Notes: a model not told the origin generated them from the letters alone. DNA of 64,000 nt from Euclidia mi (GCA_944739405.2 OX123209.2:11798217-11862216), one strand, 5' to 3'. Numbered from the stretch's first letter, positions 1 to 12,035 are shown. Made by a program: numbers and translations.

Positions 1-206
1 TACCCCTGATCTTACCTTACCTACCTTTTGAAGGAGTTTCTTCCTTACGTACCTACTTAGCATGTTAGAGCACTTAGACTTTAGAGCCTAATATGAAAGG
101 ATTGAAATGAACAGTAGATAAAAGGTATTTTCATTTCCAGTTATCGAATACCTAACCCAATTAAGTACGTACTGAAGGCAAGCATTCGGTGGTTGGTAGT
201 TTTTAC

Positions 207-338
207 CTGTTCGTCGGTTAGTCTTAAAACAGCAGCGACGGATCGTTCTTCTACATCATCTAGTAATTCATTCTGCGTACGCGTTGTTTGAATCGTGTCT
301 AGAGTTCTGCTGAAACTCTCGTCAGTACCTAGATTCAT
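207..338 (-). CDS. First coding exon of an unidentified gene (partial, runs off left edge)
   Basis: Reading leftward from an ATG at 338 there are 44 codons, beginning MNLGTDESFS and ending VLRLTDEQ, followed directly by a consensus donor (CAG/GTAAAA) in phase 0. The ATG has A at -3. The peptide is acidic and well mixed in composition, unlike repeat-derived reading frames nearby. The frame stays open for another 22 codons past the donor, so unspliced reading cannot be excluded. The rest of the gene would lie left of base 1. I do not recognise the family. The coding call rests on ATG context, donor and composition only. Confidence 0.45.
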
Positions 339-1147
339 AATTACCAGTTTTGAGTAGTGAATTAATTAAATAATATTTTATACTTTTATTTTAGTTTCAA
401 ATAATGACAACTAAGCAAAGCAGAAGGATTGTAGATTACACATTTGTATACTCTTTGGATTACACCATGCGTCGGAATCTTGCCGACATTCATGTAAAAT
501 CATTGAAACCAGCTCCCTCTTTATTGTGCACACGTAACAAAATTCGTTCGTGAATGTTCGTGAGTACACGGATTTCGATACATTATTGATGAAAAATAAA
601 CATTTCCATTTGGTCGTTTTTATTTATTTAAATGACACCTTCGACTTATAGCACATATTAATGTTAGCGACATTAACTTAGGAATATAAGATTTGAAATA
701 GTTATACTTAGATTTAACACTTCATGAATCGTGTAAATCGTGTAAGAAATATTTACTTTACAAATTATTTTAATATTATTGTTAATATTATGGTACAAAA
801 TGGTAGAAAGTCGGATTTGTTACTCTGTTCAATTCTATTCAACTATGTCACAGAGCTGTCATAATTGTCATTACACAAAAATAACGTATGCCGGGATATT
901 TAAATTCTTGTGTGCAAATATTTTTGTGTTTTGGTGTATTTGTATTGCTTTTAGTGATATTCGCGTTGAATTGAGCGTCAGTTCCTCCGTGCATATTACA
1001 AAAACAAGCAATTACCGTCTTCAGTGTTTTATACGTCGAGAATTGTTCTCCGTGTAAAGTTTAGGCCCTCCTGTTTTGGAGTTTGGCTACGTTAGTACTA
1101 TTAATTATTCTGTGGTTTGGCCCATATCATATAAAAGTGTATAAACA
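339..1147. other. AT-rich spacer, possible divergent promoter region
   Basis: It lies between the minus-strand exon ending at 338 and the plus-strand THAP relic starting at 1148. A reading frame at 779-1057 has no recognisable domain and a composition expected of non-coding AT-rich DNA. Nothing else is visible. Confidence 0.4.
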
Positions 1148-2869
1148 ATGTCTAGGAACAAGTGCTGTGTACCTATGTGCCCCATCACCAATAAGGATGG
1201 TAAGTAATGTAACAAACTCTTCTATCTACACCTGTTTATAAGTGAAGCTATATGATTTCTCGCAGCTACTCGCACAAACCTTTAAGTCAGTTTTGAAAAG
1301 CAAAGTGAAATAACTTATTCTGGATGCTATTTTTATATATTAGGAACAAACTGAAGTTAGTTTTGAAACCATAATAACAATGTAATAATCCTTAACAACC
1401 TGCATAAATATACCAAATATTATCCAATTGTACTCGCTCGTTCGTGGATAAAGCATTCATATGATAAGCTGGGGGGCATAAATACTCTTAATCCTCACAA
1501 GTTTACATACCAACTTGGACGTACTTTAAAAACAAATTAAAATGTATGCTATAGTATAGCCTAGGATATGATATATTATACCAGCATAACTTAAAAAATA
1601 AATATGGGTACTAAGAATGACATAGACTTAAATATTTTATGGGTTATTAAGACTAGTATAACAATTTATGAACATTATTGGTATTCGTAATAATATCTGC
1701 TAGTGTTGTTATCCCCTGTGTAACAATCGCTTCTTACCTGAAGGCCCCACTCCAAAGAAGCCCATTTATTTAGTAGTCATAAGATGACAAACTTTTTCTT
1801 GTCCGTTGTATGAACAACTTATTTATTTGACTTGTGAAATGTTTTTGTAAATCTTTTTTAAAGTGTGTTGGTCTGATATGTCAAAGGTACTAGCCAGATT
1901 GGGCCATTCACTAGTCGCTAGATTAAGTTGAGATCTATGATGTATTTCAGCAATTTATTTTTGGTTCTAGATGTACATCTACACAGCTTCCCTGATCCAG
2001 TAAATGATGCTGAGCGGTTTAGAACATGGGTCTTAAGGATTGGTGGTGAAATAATTGGCCTGGATAATAACACCATATATAAAAATCGCAAAGCACCTAT
2101 GTCATAGACACTTTCCTGAGTATGTTATTTTTCTGAGCAACCGTCTCAGTAAAATGGCTGTCCCACAACTGCATCTTCCAGGTAATTATTGTATCATTAT
2201 TGTCTATGCTGCTACACAATGTCCTATTATTGTTATGAAAGAATCAAATAAATATTAGACTTTTTCACAAATAATCATCATAGAGTACAGTAGTGATTAA
2301 AATATGCTAATAGTTCTTCCTTCTTTATTTACAGCTCCTCATAAACTCACCACTGTATTTAGTCAGCAACCCCTTGTTTCTGCAACTTCAACACAAGGAG
2401 AAAATCTATTAGATGCAACTGCAGGATTTGATGTTAACCCAATGCCTTCGAGATCTCAGGCATTGATGTCACAGACAATAATATCCGAGCCATCAACTTA
2501 ACTTCAAAAGAGGCATTGCAAAACAGGTATAATAATTTTATATATTAGAATGTTATAAACAGGGCCAGTCTGTCCATATGGTGAATGGAGCGGAGGCTGT
2601 GGCAGACTATGGGGCTTGCTAGCTCGAAAGCTTAGAGCTAGGGAGGCATCAAAATTAAATCTCACTCCAACACAAATCTGGTCACGGTCACTGGTTACAT
2701 ACTTAATATTTAAAAGTTTAGTGATGCTGAATTCTGAATATTAATAAAGAATCATTGATACATTAGCAAATCTTGCAGTGGAGTAGTTTATTCACTTACT
2801 CTTGAATGAGAGGTACAGTCAATGACATGACTTGCTACACATTCATAGATTTATGATAGATTTTTATAA

Positions 2870-3127
2870 TAATAATAATATTCTACCACATTCACACAAC
2901 ACCATCTAGTCCCAAACTAAGCACAGCTTGTACTATGGGTAACTAGATAATGGATAAACATACATATATACTTTTTTTTGTAAATACTTACATATTATAC
3001 ATATAAACACCCAGACCAAGACAAAAATCTATGTTCATGCACACAAATGTTTGTTTGACTTGAACTGGAATAGAACCCGCGACCTTTGACGTAGCAGTCG
3101 CTTACACTCCCACTACGCCAACCGGCC
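2870..3127 (-). repeat. tRNA-headed SINE, family C
   Basis: The minus strand carries a tRNA-like head with a B-box-like segment in an arginine/serine-type anticodon-arm context (written on plus as GAACCCGCGACC), then the family body and a tail ending in TAGATGGTG and AGAATATT. Other copies are at 34360, 45088, 49465 and 50848. It sits in an intron of the transposase relic. Confidence 0.75.
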
Positions 3128-3274
3128 GTTTATGAATCAAAACTGTCTACTTCCTATTCTGTAGGTATAATTTACGATCAAATCAGGTTTTCTTCGTATA
3201 GAAAGCTTTTTCAGTTTTAGAATGCTGTCAGATTTAGAAAATAATTGTAATTATTTGGGCAATAAAAACCATTT

Positions 3275-3529
3275 CTGTGGTCATAGATCAGACAATGATA
3301 AGTGCGTTTTTGGTCAATATGACTTATCAAAACAATGCTTTTTCATTTGGTCATATTAGGATAACTGCATGCATTATCATAATCTGATTAGTATTCAATA
3401 CAACAGTAATATTTTGTACGCAGTTATCCTAATATGACCAAATGAAAAAGCATTTTTGGCGATTATACCTATATTGATAAGTCATATTGACCAAAAACGC
3501 ACTTATCATTCTCTGATCTATGACCACAG
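3275..3529. mobile_element. Fold-back MITE with ATTT target duplication
   Basis: The two halves are near-perfect inverted repeats starting CTGTGGTCATAGATCAG and ending with its complement. ATTT precedes (3271-3274) and follows (3530-3533), a 4 bp TSD. Arms are about 100 bp with a short unpaired centre. There is no coding capacity. Superfamily unassigned. Confidence 0.8.
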
Positions 3530-5002
3530 ATTTAAAATCTCGTGTAGCGACCTTTGTCGCTGATTGTACTTAATCAATGTTATCTGTGCCTTTGACGACA
3601 TACGCAATACCTATTTCATGACAAACAGTTGAGTAGTTGAGACATGAAAGTGTGAGAAACAAAGAAACAACCACACTTTCTTATTTATTATATGGGTAGA
3701 TTGACCATTATTAATCTATTTGTATGATAGTAAGAACACTATGTAGCAAATTGCGAGAGAGAGATTTCCAGCAGAAACAGACTATAATAATAATGTTAAT
3801 TATTTTGTTTTCAGCTTCATACAAGATATCTCATGCTGAACAAGCAGAGGTGAAGAAAGCTATAAAAAAATCAATATGCAACTTGGCAAGAAAACTGGCA
3901 TGAATAGAATCTAAATCAAAAATCTAGAAAGAAATCAAATTTGCAAAGAATGTATCGAAGACAAGGGCATTCAAAATTTTAACAACGAAAATGTCAGAAA
4001 ATGGTAGAACCTTCTTTCTGATGCAAATAACCCAAGGTGGTAAGAAGTCTCAAGGCCGAAGATTTTCCTTAGACGAGAAGATATTGGCTCTTTCATTGTA
4101 CAAGCCATCTCCCAAGTCCTACAGAATTCTTAGAAGAATGTGAGTGTTACCCTCAAGGCGATCTCACAAAAAGCAGTTGGAATCAATAAACCTTTCACCA
4201 GGCTGCAATGAAAGAATTTATAATCATTTAAAAAAGAGAGTGGCTAAGATGCCAGATAAACACAGATATTGTATCTTGGTGTTTGATGAAATGGCCTTTG
4301 GTGCTTTTTGTATATATAATGCAGCCAAAGATGAAATAGAAGGTTTTGTAAATGATGGAGAAGAACGACAACCTAATTTTTGTGACCATGTCCTGATCTT
4401 TATGATAAGGGGGGTTGTAAAAAAATACAAGCAACCAGTGTGGTTTTCTTATTCAGCTGGCACCACAAAAACATTGTCGCTAAAAAATCAAATTAAAACT
4501 GTCCTGAAGAAATTAACGGAAGCAAATCTACACGTTGTCACAACAGTTTGTGACCAAGGCGCCACAAATTTGGCGGCAATAAATAGCTTGATTGCAGACA
4601 CTCGAATGCAAATGGTGAGAAATGATAAAGAGTACACTGGTGGCTGTTTTATAACAGCAAAATAAAATATTTGTATTGTATGACCACCTAATGAAAGGTA
4701 TAAGAAATAATCTCTTAAATAAGAATTTGAAATTTACAATGAAGGGAAAAGAAAACATTGCGAAATGGGAACACATACAACTTCTTTATGAATGTTCACC
4801 TGGCTATAAGGGAGTTAAAATTATGCCAAAATTAACTGCTTGTCATGTTGTGCCGCATCTGATCCCCAAAATGAAAGTGAAACACTGCACACAAGTGTTC
4901 AGCAAATCTGTTGGTGCAGCTTTGGGCTTTATGGCAGGTATGTGAGATTTTGTTTAGTTTAATTTAATGTATGTGCAAAATAGACTATTTTAACAATTCT
5001 AG

Positions 5003-5316
5003 GCTCCCATTTGACAGAATATAAGCTTTTCCACAGAGTGACTGCCATCTGACATCTGTACCCCGAAGGTATATTCTATGGTTTAGACCAGAGTCAGGAT
5101 ATTCGAGGGTACTATTTCCCCGTAACGACTGTCAAAGATTTTTTAATGACAGCCGTGACCGACAGCTTACCGTGCCCTCCGAAGCACGGTGCAAGCGACA
5201 AATAAGAGTTTAATACGCATATAACTTTGAAAAGTCATTGGTGCGCGTCATGGATTCATACCCGAGACCTCTGCGTGGCAGTCTGTTGGTCTCTCCACTA
5301 GGCTATCGTTGCCTCT
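5003..5316 (-). repeat. tRNA-headed SINE, family B
   Basis: Read on minus it begins with a tRNA-like head (GGCAACGATAGCCTAGTGG) and continues through the body with TTTAGACTAG-like and CGAAGGTATATTC-like blocks shared with copies at 12036, 24611 and 24995. It lies in the last intron of the THAP transposase relic. Confidence 0.7.
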
Positions 5317-6504
5317 GAAATATTAAGAATGTATAAAACATATTACAATCAAGTAATTTTGTTTTGTTGCAGAATCGGGTTGCATGCCCAAAGAATGCAC
5401 ACAAACTGCCGATATGCTCATCTTCTTCGACGATTTAATCGACAGCGTCAACGGCAGTTACCACCAGACAATTGGAGGAAAAATTCACAGAACAGCGGTT
5501 ACGCCAAAATCACCACATAGAAATTTATGGAACAAAAGTATGCCTATTTTAAAATCCATGAAATTTGATACTCCACTAAGGGGTGGAGTTGTGCCTTCAT
5601 TAATGAGCTGGGTTAAAACAATAGAATCTTTTAAAAATATTACCCTTTTTCTACAAAGAAAGGGAATTAATTCAGTTTTACTGCGCAATTTCAACCAAGG
5701 CGCTTTGGAAAATTTCTGCGTTTCCATATGTGCACATGGTCACGGCAATATAATGCCAGGTGCCTCTCACTTTGTAGCAGCGTATAAAACCTTAATTTTA
5801 AATAATTTAATCTCACGCGGTTGGTTCCAATTGCGAAGCAGACGATGGCTTCGCTTTGGAATCGTTTAAAGATTTTATTGCTGAGGGAGAGGCACCATTG
5901 TTAGAAGAGAGACAAATAAATATATATTTTGACCATGTGTCTATACCGGATCTAGATACCGATATTTTAATAAATAATAAAGACAAAAAAGCGTCGAAAA
6001 ATGCGCAGCAATTGGTTATTGTAGTGGTTGGATAGCAGTAAAGGCCAAAACAGCAGTCTATAAGAGCTGTGCAGTATGCAAATTAGACACGGAAACAGAA
6101 GATTTGCAAAGTTTCCATAAATATATAAAAATTAAAGAATTCGAAAATAAAAGATGGCTCTGCTATCCCACTAGGTGTTTGTTTGACTTCTTTGCACAAG
6201 TTGAAAATATTACATAATATTATACCACATTAAAAACCAGTGCCACTAAAGAAAAGTAAATGGAATATATAAAATTTGTGGTTAGTGTAAATATAAATTT
6301 AAATTTTCTCAAATGTGAAGTACATGGTAAGACAATGAAAGAATTCATAATTAATAAAAATATTATTTTTTTTATTTACAACTGGTGCAAGGAGGTTGGC
6401 CACCTACTCACTGGCAAAACCACCGTATACCTACGACAGTGATGATATGTTTAAGAACTCAGCTCGTAATGTTTTTTTGAAAAGCAGAGGATCAAAGAGA
6501 CGAG

Positions 6505-7975
6505 TACAGTAGCAAACTCCATATTAATGCTAGTTATACTAATTCATCTGCCGTAGATCAAATGGGGGTTCACTATTCCCATAGAGGGTTCCTTAAGGCG
6601 TGCCTAGAAGTCGAAAAGCATGAAAATCGACTTTCAAAACGTGTTCGCAACATATCTGCCGTTTTAATATCTTAAAATATATATATATTTTTATAGAAAA
6701 AAAAATATATATGGCAGGCACTTGTTCCGGTTCCTACTATATTATATAATATCATAGTTTCAAAAATTTCATAAAATTTGCGTTATTTTAGCAAAGCTAA
6801 AATTATACACGTTATTTATATTATTATTATTATAAACATATATTTACAAAAACAGACCCATGGGTTGGTTCAGTCCTGCTATTGAAGTTGCATGATTTTG
6901 ATTTTCTCACGCTTCATTTCGCAGATAACTAGTGTTTTAGCAAAGCTGCAATTTATATATGTTTTTACATCATTATTATACATGTATATCAAAAAAACAG
7001 ACAGATAGGTCGGTTCTAAAATGCAGGCAGACTACATAATACTTTCGCAGTCATGCTAATGGAGATACAGGATATTGACTTTCTCACTCTTACTGGCAAT
7101 GACAGCGAATCAGTATGAATACATGTGAACAGTGTTTTTAAATATATTTTTTAATTGAAATTAAGAGTTATAAATTACTAGCGACCTGCCTCGGCTTCGC
7201 ACGGGTGCAATGCAATATTACCTATGTATGTATGATACATATAAACCTTCCTCTTGAATCATTCTATCTATAAAAAAGAAAACACATTAAAATCCGTTGC
7301 GCAATTTTAAAGATTTAAGAGACTGACGCATGAGTTAGATTCATCCTGTGATATAAACAAAAAAATGTACTACAAGATGAAAAGAAAGCTTACAAACTCG
7401 ATTTTTTCAGTTTAGTCAGATCACACCTTTGTCCACTTACCCCTTCAATTAGTTTCCATAAAAGTAGCAATAGTCCCTGTTGCGGCTAACCCGTGACTGT
7501 ACTTAATAGTGCAGTTATGGAGGCTCCTCAGTAGGTGTCCCATCACATTCTAGATTAAAACTCTCAAAGGGCCTCTGCGCGTTAGACCTATGTCTCTGTG
7601 TACGCCTGCCAAAGGGCCGATTATTGTTCTAACAAATTAGAATAATACCCGTGAAAGAGAACCAAATATAAATAACATATATAATTTTTAGCTTTGCTAA
7701 AATAACACAAATTGTATGAAATTTTCGAAACTATGATATTATATAAAATATAGTACTAACCGGAACAAGTGTCTGCCATTAAGTTTTAAAAAGATATATA
7801 TTTTACGATATCAAAACGGCAGACATGCTGTGAACACGTTTTGAAAGTCGATTTTCATGCTTTTCGACTTCTAGGCACGCCTAAAGGAACCCTCTATGGT
7901 AATAGTGAACCCCATTTGATCTACGGCAGATGAATTAGTTTAACTAGCATTAAAATATGAACTTTGCTACTATAC
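6505..7975. mobile_element. Long fold-back element with arms of about 290 bp
   Basis: The left arm (about 6505-6800) and right arm (about 7690-7975) are inverted copies. Shared blocks include AATTCATCTGCCGTAGATC, AGTCGAAAAGCATGAAAATC and a TTAGCTTTGCTAAAATAA segment. The middle holds a direct duplication (about 6785-6925 and 6930-7090), a fragment of a common lepidopteran repeat (about 7180-7330, with GGCTTCGCACGGG) and a copy of another dispersed repeat at 7478-7625. No reading frame is recognisable. No TSD was found, so the boundaries are approximate. Confidence 0.7.
7478..7625. repeat. Dispersed repeat, copy 1
   Basis: Shares long blocks with 53185-53340, including AGGTGTCCCATCACATTCTA and GCCTCTGCGCGTT. 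Family unknown. It is nested in the fold-back element. Confidence 0.6.
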
Positions 7976-8721
7976 CGTGAGTCTGCGTAACCCTGGCTCT
8001 TAGACTAATACAAAACAAATTAAATAAATGAGAAAAGTTAAATAAATAAAATAATAAACAAATTAATAAATGGGTATATCAATCATTATTTTTTTTATTT
8101 GGTGATTTTAGCATAACTTACTGTGATCTTACTGCTGTAAATATTGTGATTTTTGGAAAATAAACGTCACTTATAAGCATTCTCCATTGTTTTATTTATA
8201 TTTCCAAAATAATTTTGACTATAATTATAATACTTGACTAACATAAACGACCTCTAGCGGCATTTTTTGTAAAACAGACGGCAAAAAGTGGCCTGTAGGT
8301 TAAAAAGGTGGCGCTTGCGTCGCCTAAAATGTCGAAGTTGCCAGTCTATTTCCAGGTATAATATATTAGTCTATGGATTACACTGAGATTACATAATAGG
8401 TTTCACAGATTATTGTAAAACAGAGGTACCTAAATCTTACACCATTGAGGTAAAATAACTACAGATCAATGGTAAAATCTCAGTATGAAATTATGAGCAA
8501 GTACATCGTATTTTTTTGTTTTAACCCAATTTAGGTTAGTCAAATAAATATATCAGCGAATAATAGTGTAAAGGGAATGACATTTTTAACACCTCCCTCC
8601 GCCTAGGGCTTGCTCCATCTAGTCCACCTGTAGCGCATACAGCGATGGCAGTTTTGTGCGCTCGTCACACCTAGGCCAACAACAGAACAACTCGCTAAGG
8701 AACCGTTAATGGATCCAGATT
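7976..8721. other. AT-rich spacer, no gene seen
   Basis: No domain, RNA or complete repeat could be recognised. The block around 8250-8300 (GACCTCTAGCGGC) resembles a motif in other repeats of the window and may be repeat debris. Confidence 0.4.
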
Positions 8722-8955
8722 CATCATCATCAGCCTTTAACAGTCCACTGCTGGACTAGGCCTCTCCTTTGAAAGGAGGAATTGGCCTACTATACCACGC
8801 TGGCCAAACGGGTTGGTATAGGGTTTGTATCAAGTTTTCCTTCTCTTACGGTGCTGTTCTCTGCATAATATGCTCCCTCTGTCGGCTCTTACGACACCCA
8901 TGGAATGATATGGGGTGGTGACAATCCGTATTCTTAATCCGTCACCACACGGACA
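8722..8955 (-). repeat. Family D retroposon with 10 bp TSD
   Basis: A 234 bp copy of a family seen also at 13356, 41693, 43597 and 48627. On minus it ends with GGCTGATGATGATG. It is bounded by GATCCAGATT at 8712-8721 and 8956-8965, a perfect TSD. No tRNA head is visible. The 3' part resembles the 3' end of the RTE LINE at 26 kb. Confidence 0.8.
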
Positions 8956-9109
8956 GATCCAGATTAATTGAATGATTTCTAAATTGACTGCGTATCCGCG
9001 ATATATTATTCATAGATCGGCATTGACGCCTTTATTAGCCTTAGCGTTGTCCCGGTTGAGATCCAAGACCTACGACCATGGAGCCCGGGGTCCGCTATTA
9101 GGTATACTA

Positions 9110-9300
9110 GAGAATGCTCGCAGCTACGGACGCACATTTTTTTAAATTTATCTGTTTCTGCCCGAGCCAGTCGGAATTTCGGGCAGTCCCTTTTTAGTGC
9201 ACCCCTATGGACTCCATAGAAAATACATGCCAAATTACAGATTCTTGCGACTAATAAAGGCTGTATGTTGTCAGTCAGTCAGTAACGCAAAAAGTTTATA
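9110..9300. repeat. Family K dispersed repeat
   Basis: Shares the blocks CGGAATTTCGGGCAGTCCCT, TAGTGCACC and CAGTCAGTCAGTAACGC with copies at 37075-37310 and 56285-56520, and a short piece at about 46570-46640. It is a non-coding repeat; the class is uncertain. Confidence 0.65.
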
Positions 9301-9381
9301 TGTACAGACAGATAAGGACACTTCAGTTTATACCAATATTGTTTGCTGAACCTTCACGCAGACTAGGAATGATACAGCAAC

Positions 9382-9423
9382 CACTGACCTCTATTAAATA
9401 CGCGTATTTAATAGAGGTCAGTG
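9382..9423. promoter_or_regulatory. Perfect 42 bp palindrome upstream of SmD1
   Basis: A 21-base half beginning CACTGACCTCTATTAAATAC is followed with no spacer by its exact complement. It lies about 190 bp before the SmD1 start codon. It could form a cruciform, be a dyad protein-binding site, or be an assembly or repeat-junction artefact. No function is claimed. Confidence 0.5.
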
Positions 9424-9613
9424 TACAGCAACGCACAGCAACTGACTTCTAGACAGTTAGTAGCATTTTTATTTTATGAGACTAGCAACACTTTCAAAGT
9501 TTGCAATCCGGGCTGTCGCCCGCCATCATTATTTTTAATTTCCGAATTTGAGGTTATATTGGCGACTGACGCCGTCTTTAATTTACCAAGTAATTACAAT
9601 ATAAACAGCCAAA

Positions 9614-9994
9614 ATGAAACTCGTACGATTTTTAATGAAACTAAGCCACGAGACTGTGACAATTGAGCTGAAGAACGGTAGTGTCGTACATGGAACAATC
9701 ACGGGCGTCGATGTCGCTATGAACACACACTTGAAAGCAGTAAAAGTAACGTTGAAAAACAAAGAAGAATTGCAATTGGAGACAATGAGTATCCGTGGGA
9801 ACAATATTAGATATTATTTGTTGCCTGACAGTCTACCTCTTGAGACATTGTTGCTTGATGATACGCCGAAGGGTCGTGGAAAGCGGGAGGGATTCCCAAG
9901 AGGCGGTGGCGCGCGCGGTGGCCGTGGAAGAGGCCGTGGTGGGCGCGGAGGACCCAGAGGAGGTCGCGGAGGCCGAGGACGTGGTCGTCGCTAG
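9614..9994 (+). CDS. SmD1: Small nuclear ribonucleoprotein Sm D1
   Basis: A single uninterrupted 126-codon exon. The protein begins MKLVRFLMKLSHETVTIELK and carries the two halves of an Sm fold: Sm1 at about residues 8-45 (LKNGSVVHGTITGVD, then MNTHLKAV) and Sm2 at about residues 55-80 (SIRGNNIRYYLLPDS). The C-terminus from about residue 93 is an Arg-Gly-rich tail, the part that in this family is methylated and recognised by SMN. SmD1 is one of seven Sm proteins forming the ring on U1, U2, U4 and U5 snRNAs; it is assembled in the cytoplasm and acts in nuclear pre-mRNA splicing. The length is close to that of other animal SmD1 proteins. The start is supported by the family's invariant N-terminus. 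A rare intronless locus could suggest a retrocopy, but the frame is intact and I see no poly-A tail or TSD. Confidence 0.97.
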   Translation: MKLVRFLMKLSHETVTIELKNGSVVHGTITGVDVAMNTHLKAVKVTLKNKEELQLETMSIRGNNIRYYLLPDSLPLETLLLDDTPKGRGKREGFPRGGGARGGRGRGRGGRGGPRGGRGGRGRGRR

Positions 9995-11087
9995 TGTTAA
10001 TTTTAGTTATAAGTACCAATTTTTGTGATTACATTATTTGTCTAAGGTCTGAATGGGTTTTATTTTTCTGTAATCAGTGTTTGGAGTAATTGTACACTTT
10101 TGTGGTCAAACGACAGGTTCGAGTCATTAGATTATACTAATCTTAAAATATTGAAATAACTTTTTGTCCAATCATCAATGAATACCAGATGAAAATGATG
10201 CAGATATTCTTTCTGTTCACCTGTACTGTCAAGTGTTTTTAAAATGATAGGTTTAGGTCATGATATTGCATTGATTCCATAATTTATCTTTGAAAATAGT
10301 ATTCTAGACTTCCATAATGCAAGACTGATGTTTTAAATGCAGTGCCGTCTTGATTTACACCAAATCATTTAAATTTCTTCTTTTCATAAATTCTGGAACA
10401 GGAAGAGCTAAAATAATGTTATCTTTATCCTCTGGAACCTCATGAACGCAGTGTTAAATTCCTCACTTATGCAACGGGTCTCAAATGTGTAATAATTTTT
10501 ATTTGATACACCAGTTGTGTACACAGAGTGACTATTGCATCTTGTTGAGAAAGTCTTACTCGCCCAACTCTTTATATGATGCTCACCGTTGTCCAAGTCA
10601 GGAGTCCAGGGTCTGCTTTCTATGCATTAAAACCTGTTTCTGGTTGGAGTAGGCAGAGCCAACAGAACACCATTTGCTTCTATTCAAACAGAATAACATT
10701 AATAATGATAATAGCTAGCATAGTCTGTGGAGACTATATTTAAGATGAAATAGGCTAGCTAATAAATAAGCCTTGTCTAAAGAAATCCATTAGATTAAAC
10801 TAAGTATGTCTGTTTGTACTCTTGTATGCTAGTAACAAATTGTCTTATTGAGAAGATGTAATTTAAATGATTTTGGTGTAACTGTGACGAGTATAGGCAC
10901 TAAAATAACTGTACCCACTAAAATTTGTGTAATTTTGTAAAATAATAGTATACCTATAATAGTGTATTTTCATCTTATCAGTAAATTATCAGGACAAAAA
11001 TACTGCTTTTTTATTCAATCTACCATAACATAAGTAGGTAGTACATAAAACAATTGATCTTGCTTGAAAATAAGCAGGTTTTCAAGA
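9995..11087. other. SmD1 3' flank, no further gene seen
   Basis: AT-rich sequence with presumed 3' UTR of SmD1 at its start. No repeat family of the window and no convincing reading frame was recognised. Confidence 0.4.
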
Positions 11088-11330
11088 GATTTTTTTATAG
11101 TATTAGGCTGCAAACAAGCAGACAGATCGCCTGATGGGAAGCAATTACTGCCACCCATGGACACAAGCAACACCACAGGAGTCACAAGTGCGTTTGCACC
11201 CCAAGCGGTAGGGAAAAGGGATAGGATGAGGGAGAAGGAATAGGGGATAGGGCCTCCGGAACTCTCACTCACTAAACAAAACGCAACAGCTTAGGTACTG
11301 TTATTTTACGTCAATTTTATGTGAAGTTCA
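11088..11330. repeat. Family E dispersed repeat, copy 1
   Basis: Contains the shared core AACAAGCAGACAGATCGCCT, CACCCATGGACACAAGCAAC and ACCACAGGAGTCACAAGTGC. Copies are at 37483, 42535, 48085, 51105 and 63505. This copy stops before the GGCCGGCCCATTCATGCTG segment present in fuller copies. A run of T at its left edge may be a reversed poly-A tail. Confidence 0.75.
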
Positions 11331-11599
11331 CCACCTATACTTAATACCTCTAAACAGTTGGAACCTTCATTCATGGTTACCTATGACATAAAAAGAACCT
11401 ACTGTCTAAATTTCATATTTCTTGCTTCAGCAATTTAGGCTGTGATAAATATGATAAATGTGGAAGTGTTAGATCCTTTTTCACACTAAACCTTGTATTC
11501 ATTAGACTAGGCTTAAGTAGGCTATCACTGCCTCATGTGAATAAGTAGATCCATAAAATAAATATAACTGGATCGGTTGGATGGCTGTCCATTAGTGAG

Positions 11600-11913
11600 C
11601 TCATCATCAGCCCTGTATATAAACTATCCCACTGATGGGCACGGGCCTTTTCACACTATGAGAAGGGTAAGGCCATAGTCCACCACGCTGGCCTAGTGCG
11701 GGTTGGCAGACTTCACACGTCTTTCGAGAACATTATGGAGAACTCTCAGACATGCAGGTTTCCTCACGATGTTTTCCTTCACCATTTAGCAAGCGATAAT
11801 TAACAATTTAATACGCACATAACCTCGAAAAGTCATTAGTGCTCGCCGTGGATTCAAACCCGGTCCCCCTGCGTGGCAGTCTATCGGTCTCTCCACTAGG
11901 CTATCGCCGCTTA
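11600..11913 (-). repeat. Family B head joined to a different tail
   Basis: The tRNA-like head on minus (GCGGCGATAGCCTAGTGGAG) and the TTAATTATCGCTTGC block are those of family B. The 3' half (CCGCACTAGGCCAGCGTGG and the CCCATCAGTGGGATAG region, ending GATGATGAG) is unlike other B copies. It is a modular SINE. Confidence 0.65.
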
Positions 11914-12035
11914 GTGCTTTGCCTTTGCTTTTCTCATCTGAGAATGGTAGCTAGCAGTAAAACAGCGCAGTGGAAGCATAATTAGTTATATTCCGTAAAC
12001 ATTTTTTTATGTTAATTTTTGTACTACTATATCGG

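Larger units (their letters stand above)
1148..6219 (+). pseudogene. THAP-domain P-element-like (THAP9-type) transposase relic
   Basis: Segments read in order as a DNA transposase. At 1148-1199, ATG and the first THAP zinc ligands (CCVPMC), then a GTAAGT donor. At 1971-2181, the middle of the THAP domain; the conserved W is in one frame while CHRHF and AVPxLHLP-like residues are in another, so a frameshift breaks it. At 2335-2501, a linker. From 3815, a coiled region with stops near 3901 and 4141. At 4144-4665 and 4673-4938, the RNase-H-like core (ILVFDEMA, VCDQGATN, then HLMKGIRNNLL and KWEHI). From 5373 to 6219, the C-terminal part (TADMLIFFDDL, NFNQGALENF) ending in a cysteine-containing tail. 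Several nonsense codons and frameshifts make it non-functional. SINEs lie in its introns at about 2870-3127 and 5003-5316. The element's terminal repeats were not found. A domesticated, recently decayed THAP gene is the alternative. Confidence 0.8.

Noticed and set aside
779..1057. Plus-strand frame of 92 codons
   Set aside because: Cys/Phe/Ile-rich composition typical of AT-rich non-coding DNA; no domain, no splice logic linking it to the THAP relic.
9795..10028. Alternative frames over the SmD1 tail
   Set aside because: They are shadows created by the repetitive Arg-Gly codons of SmD1.
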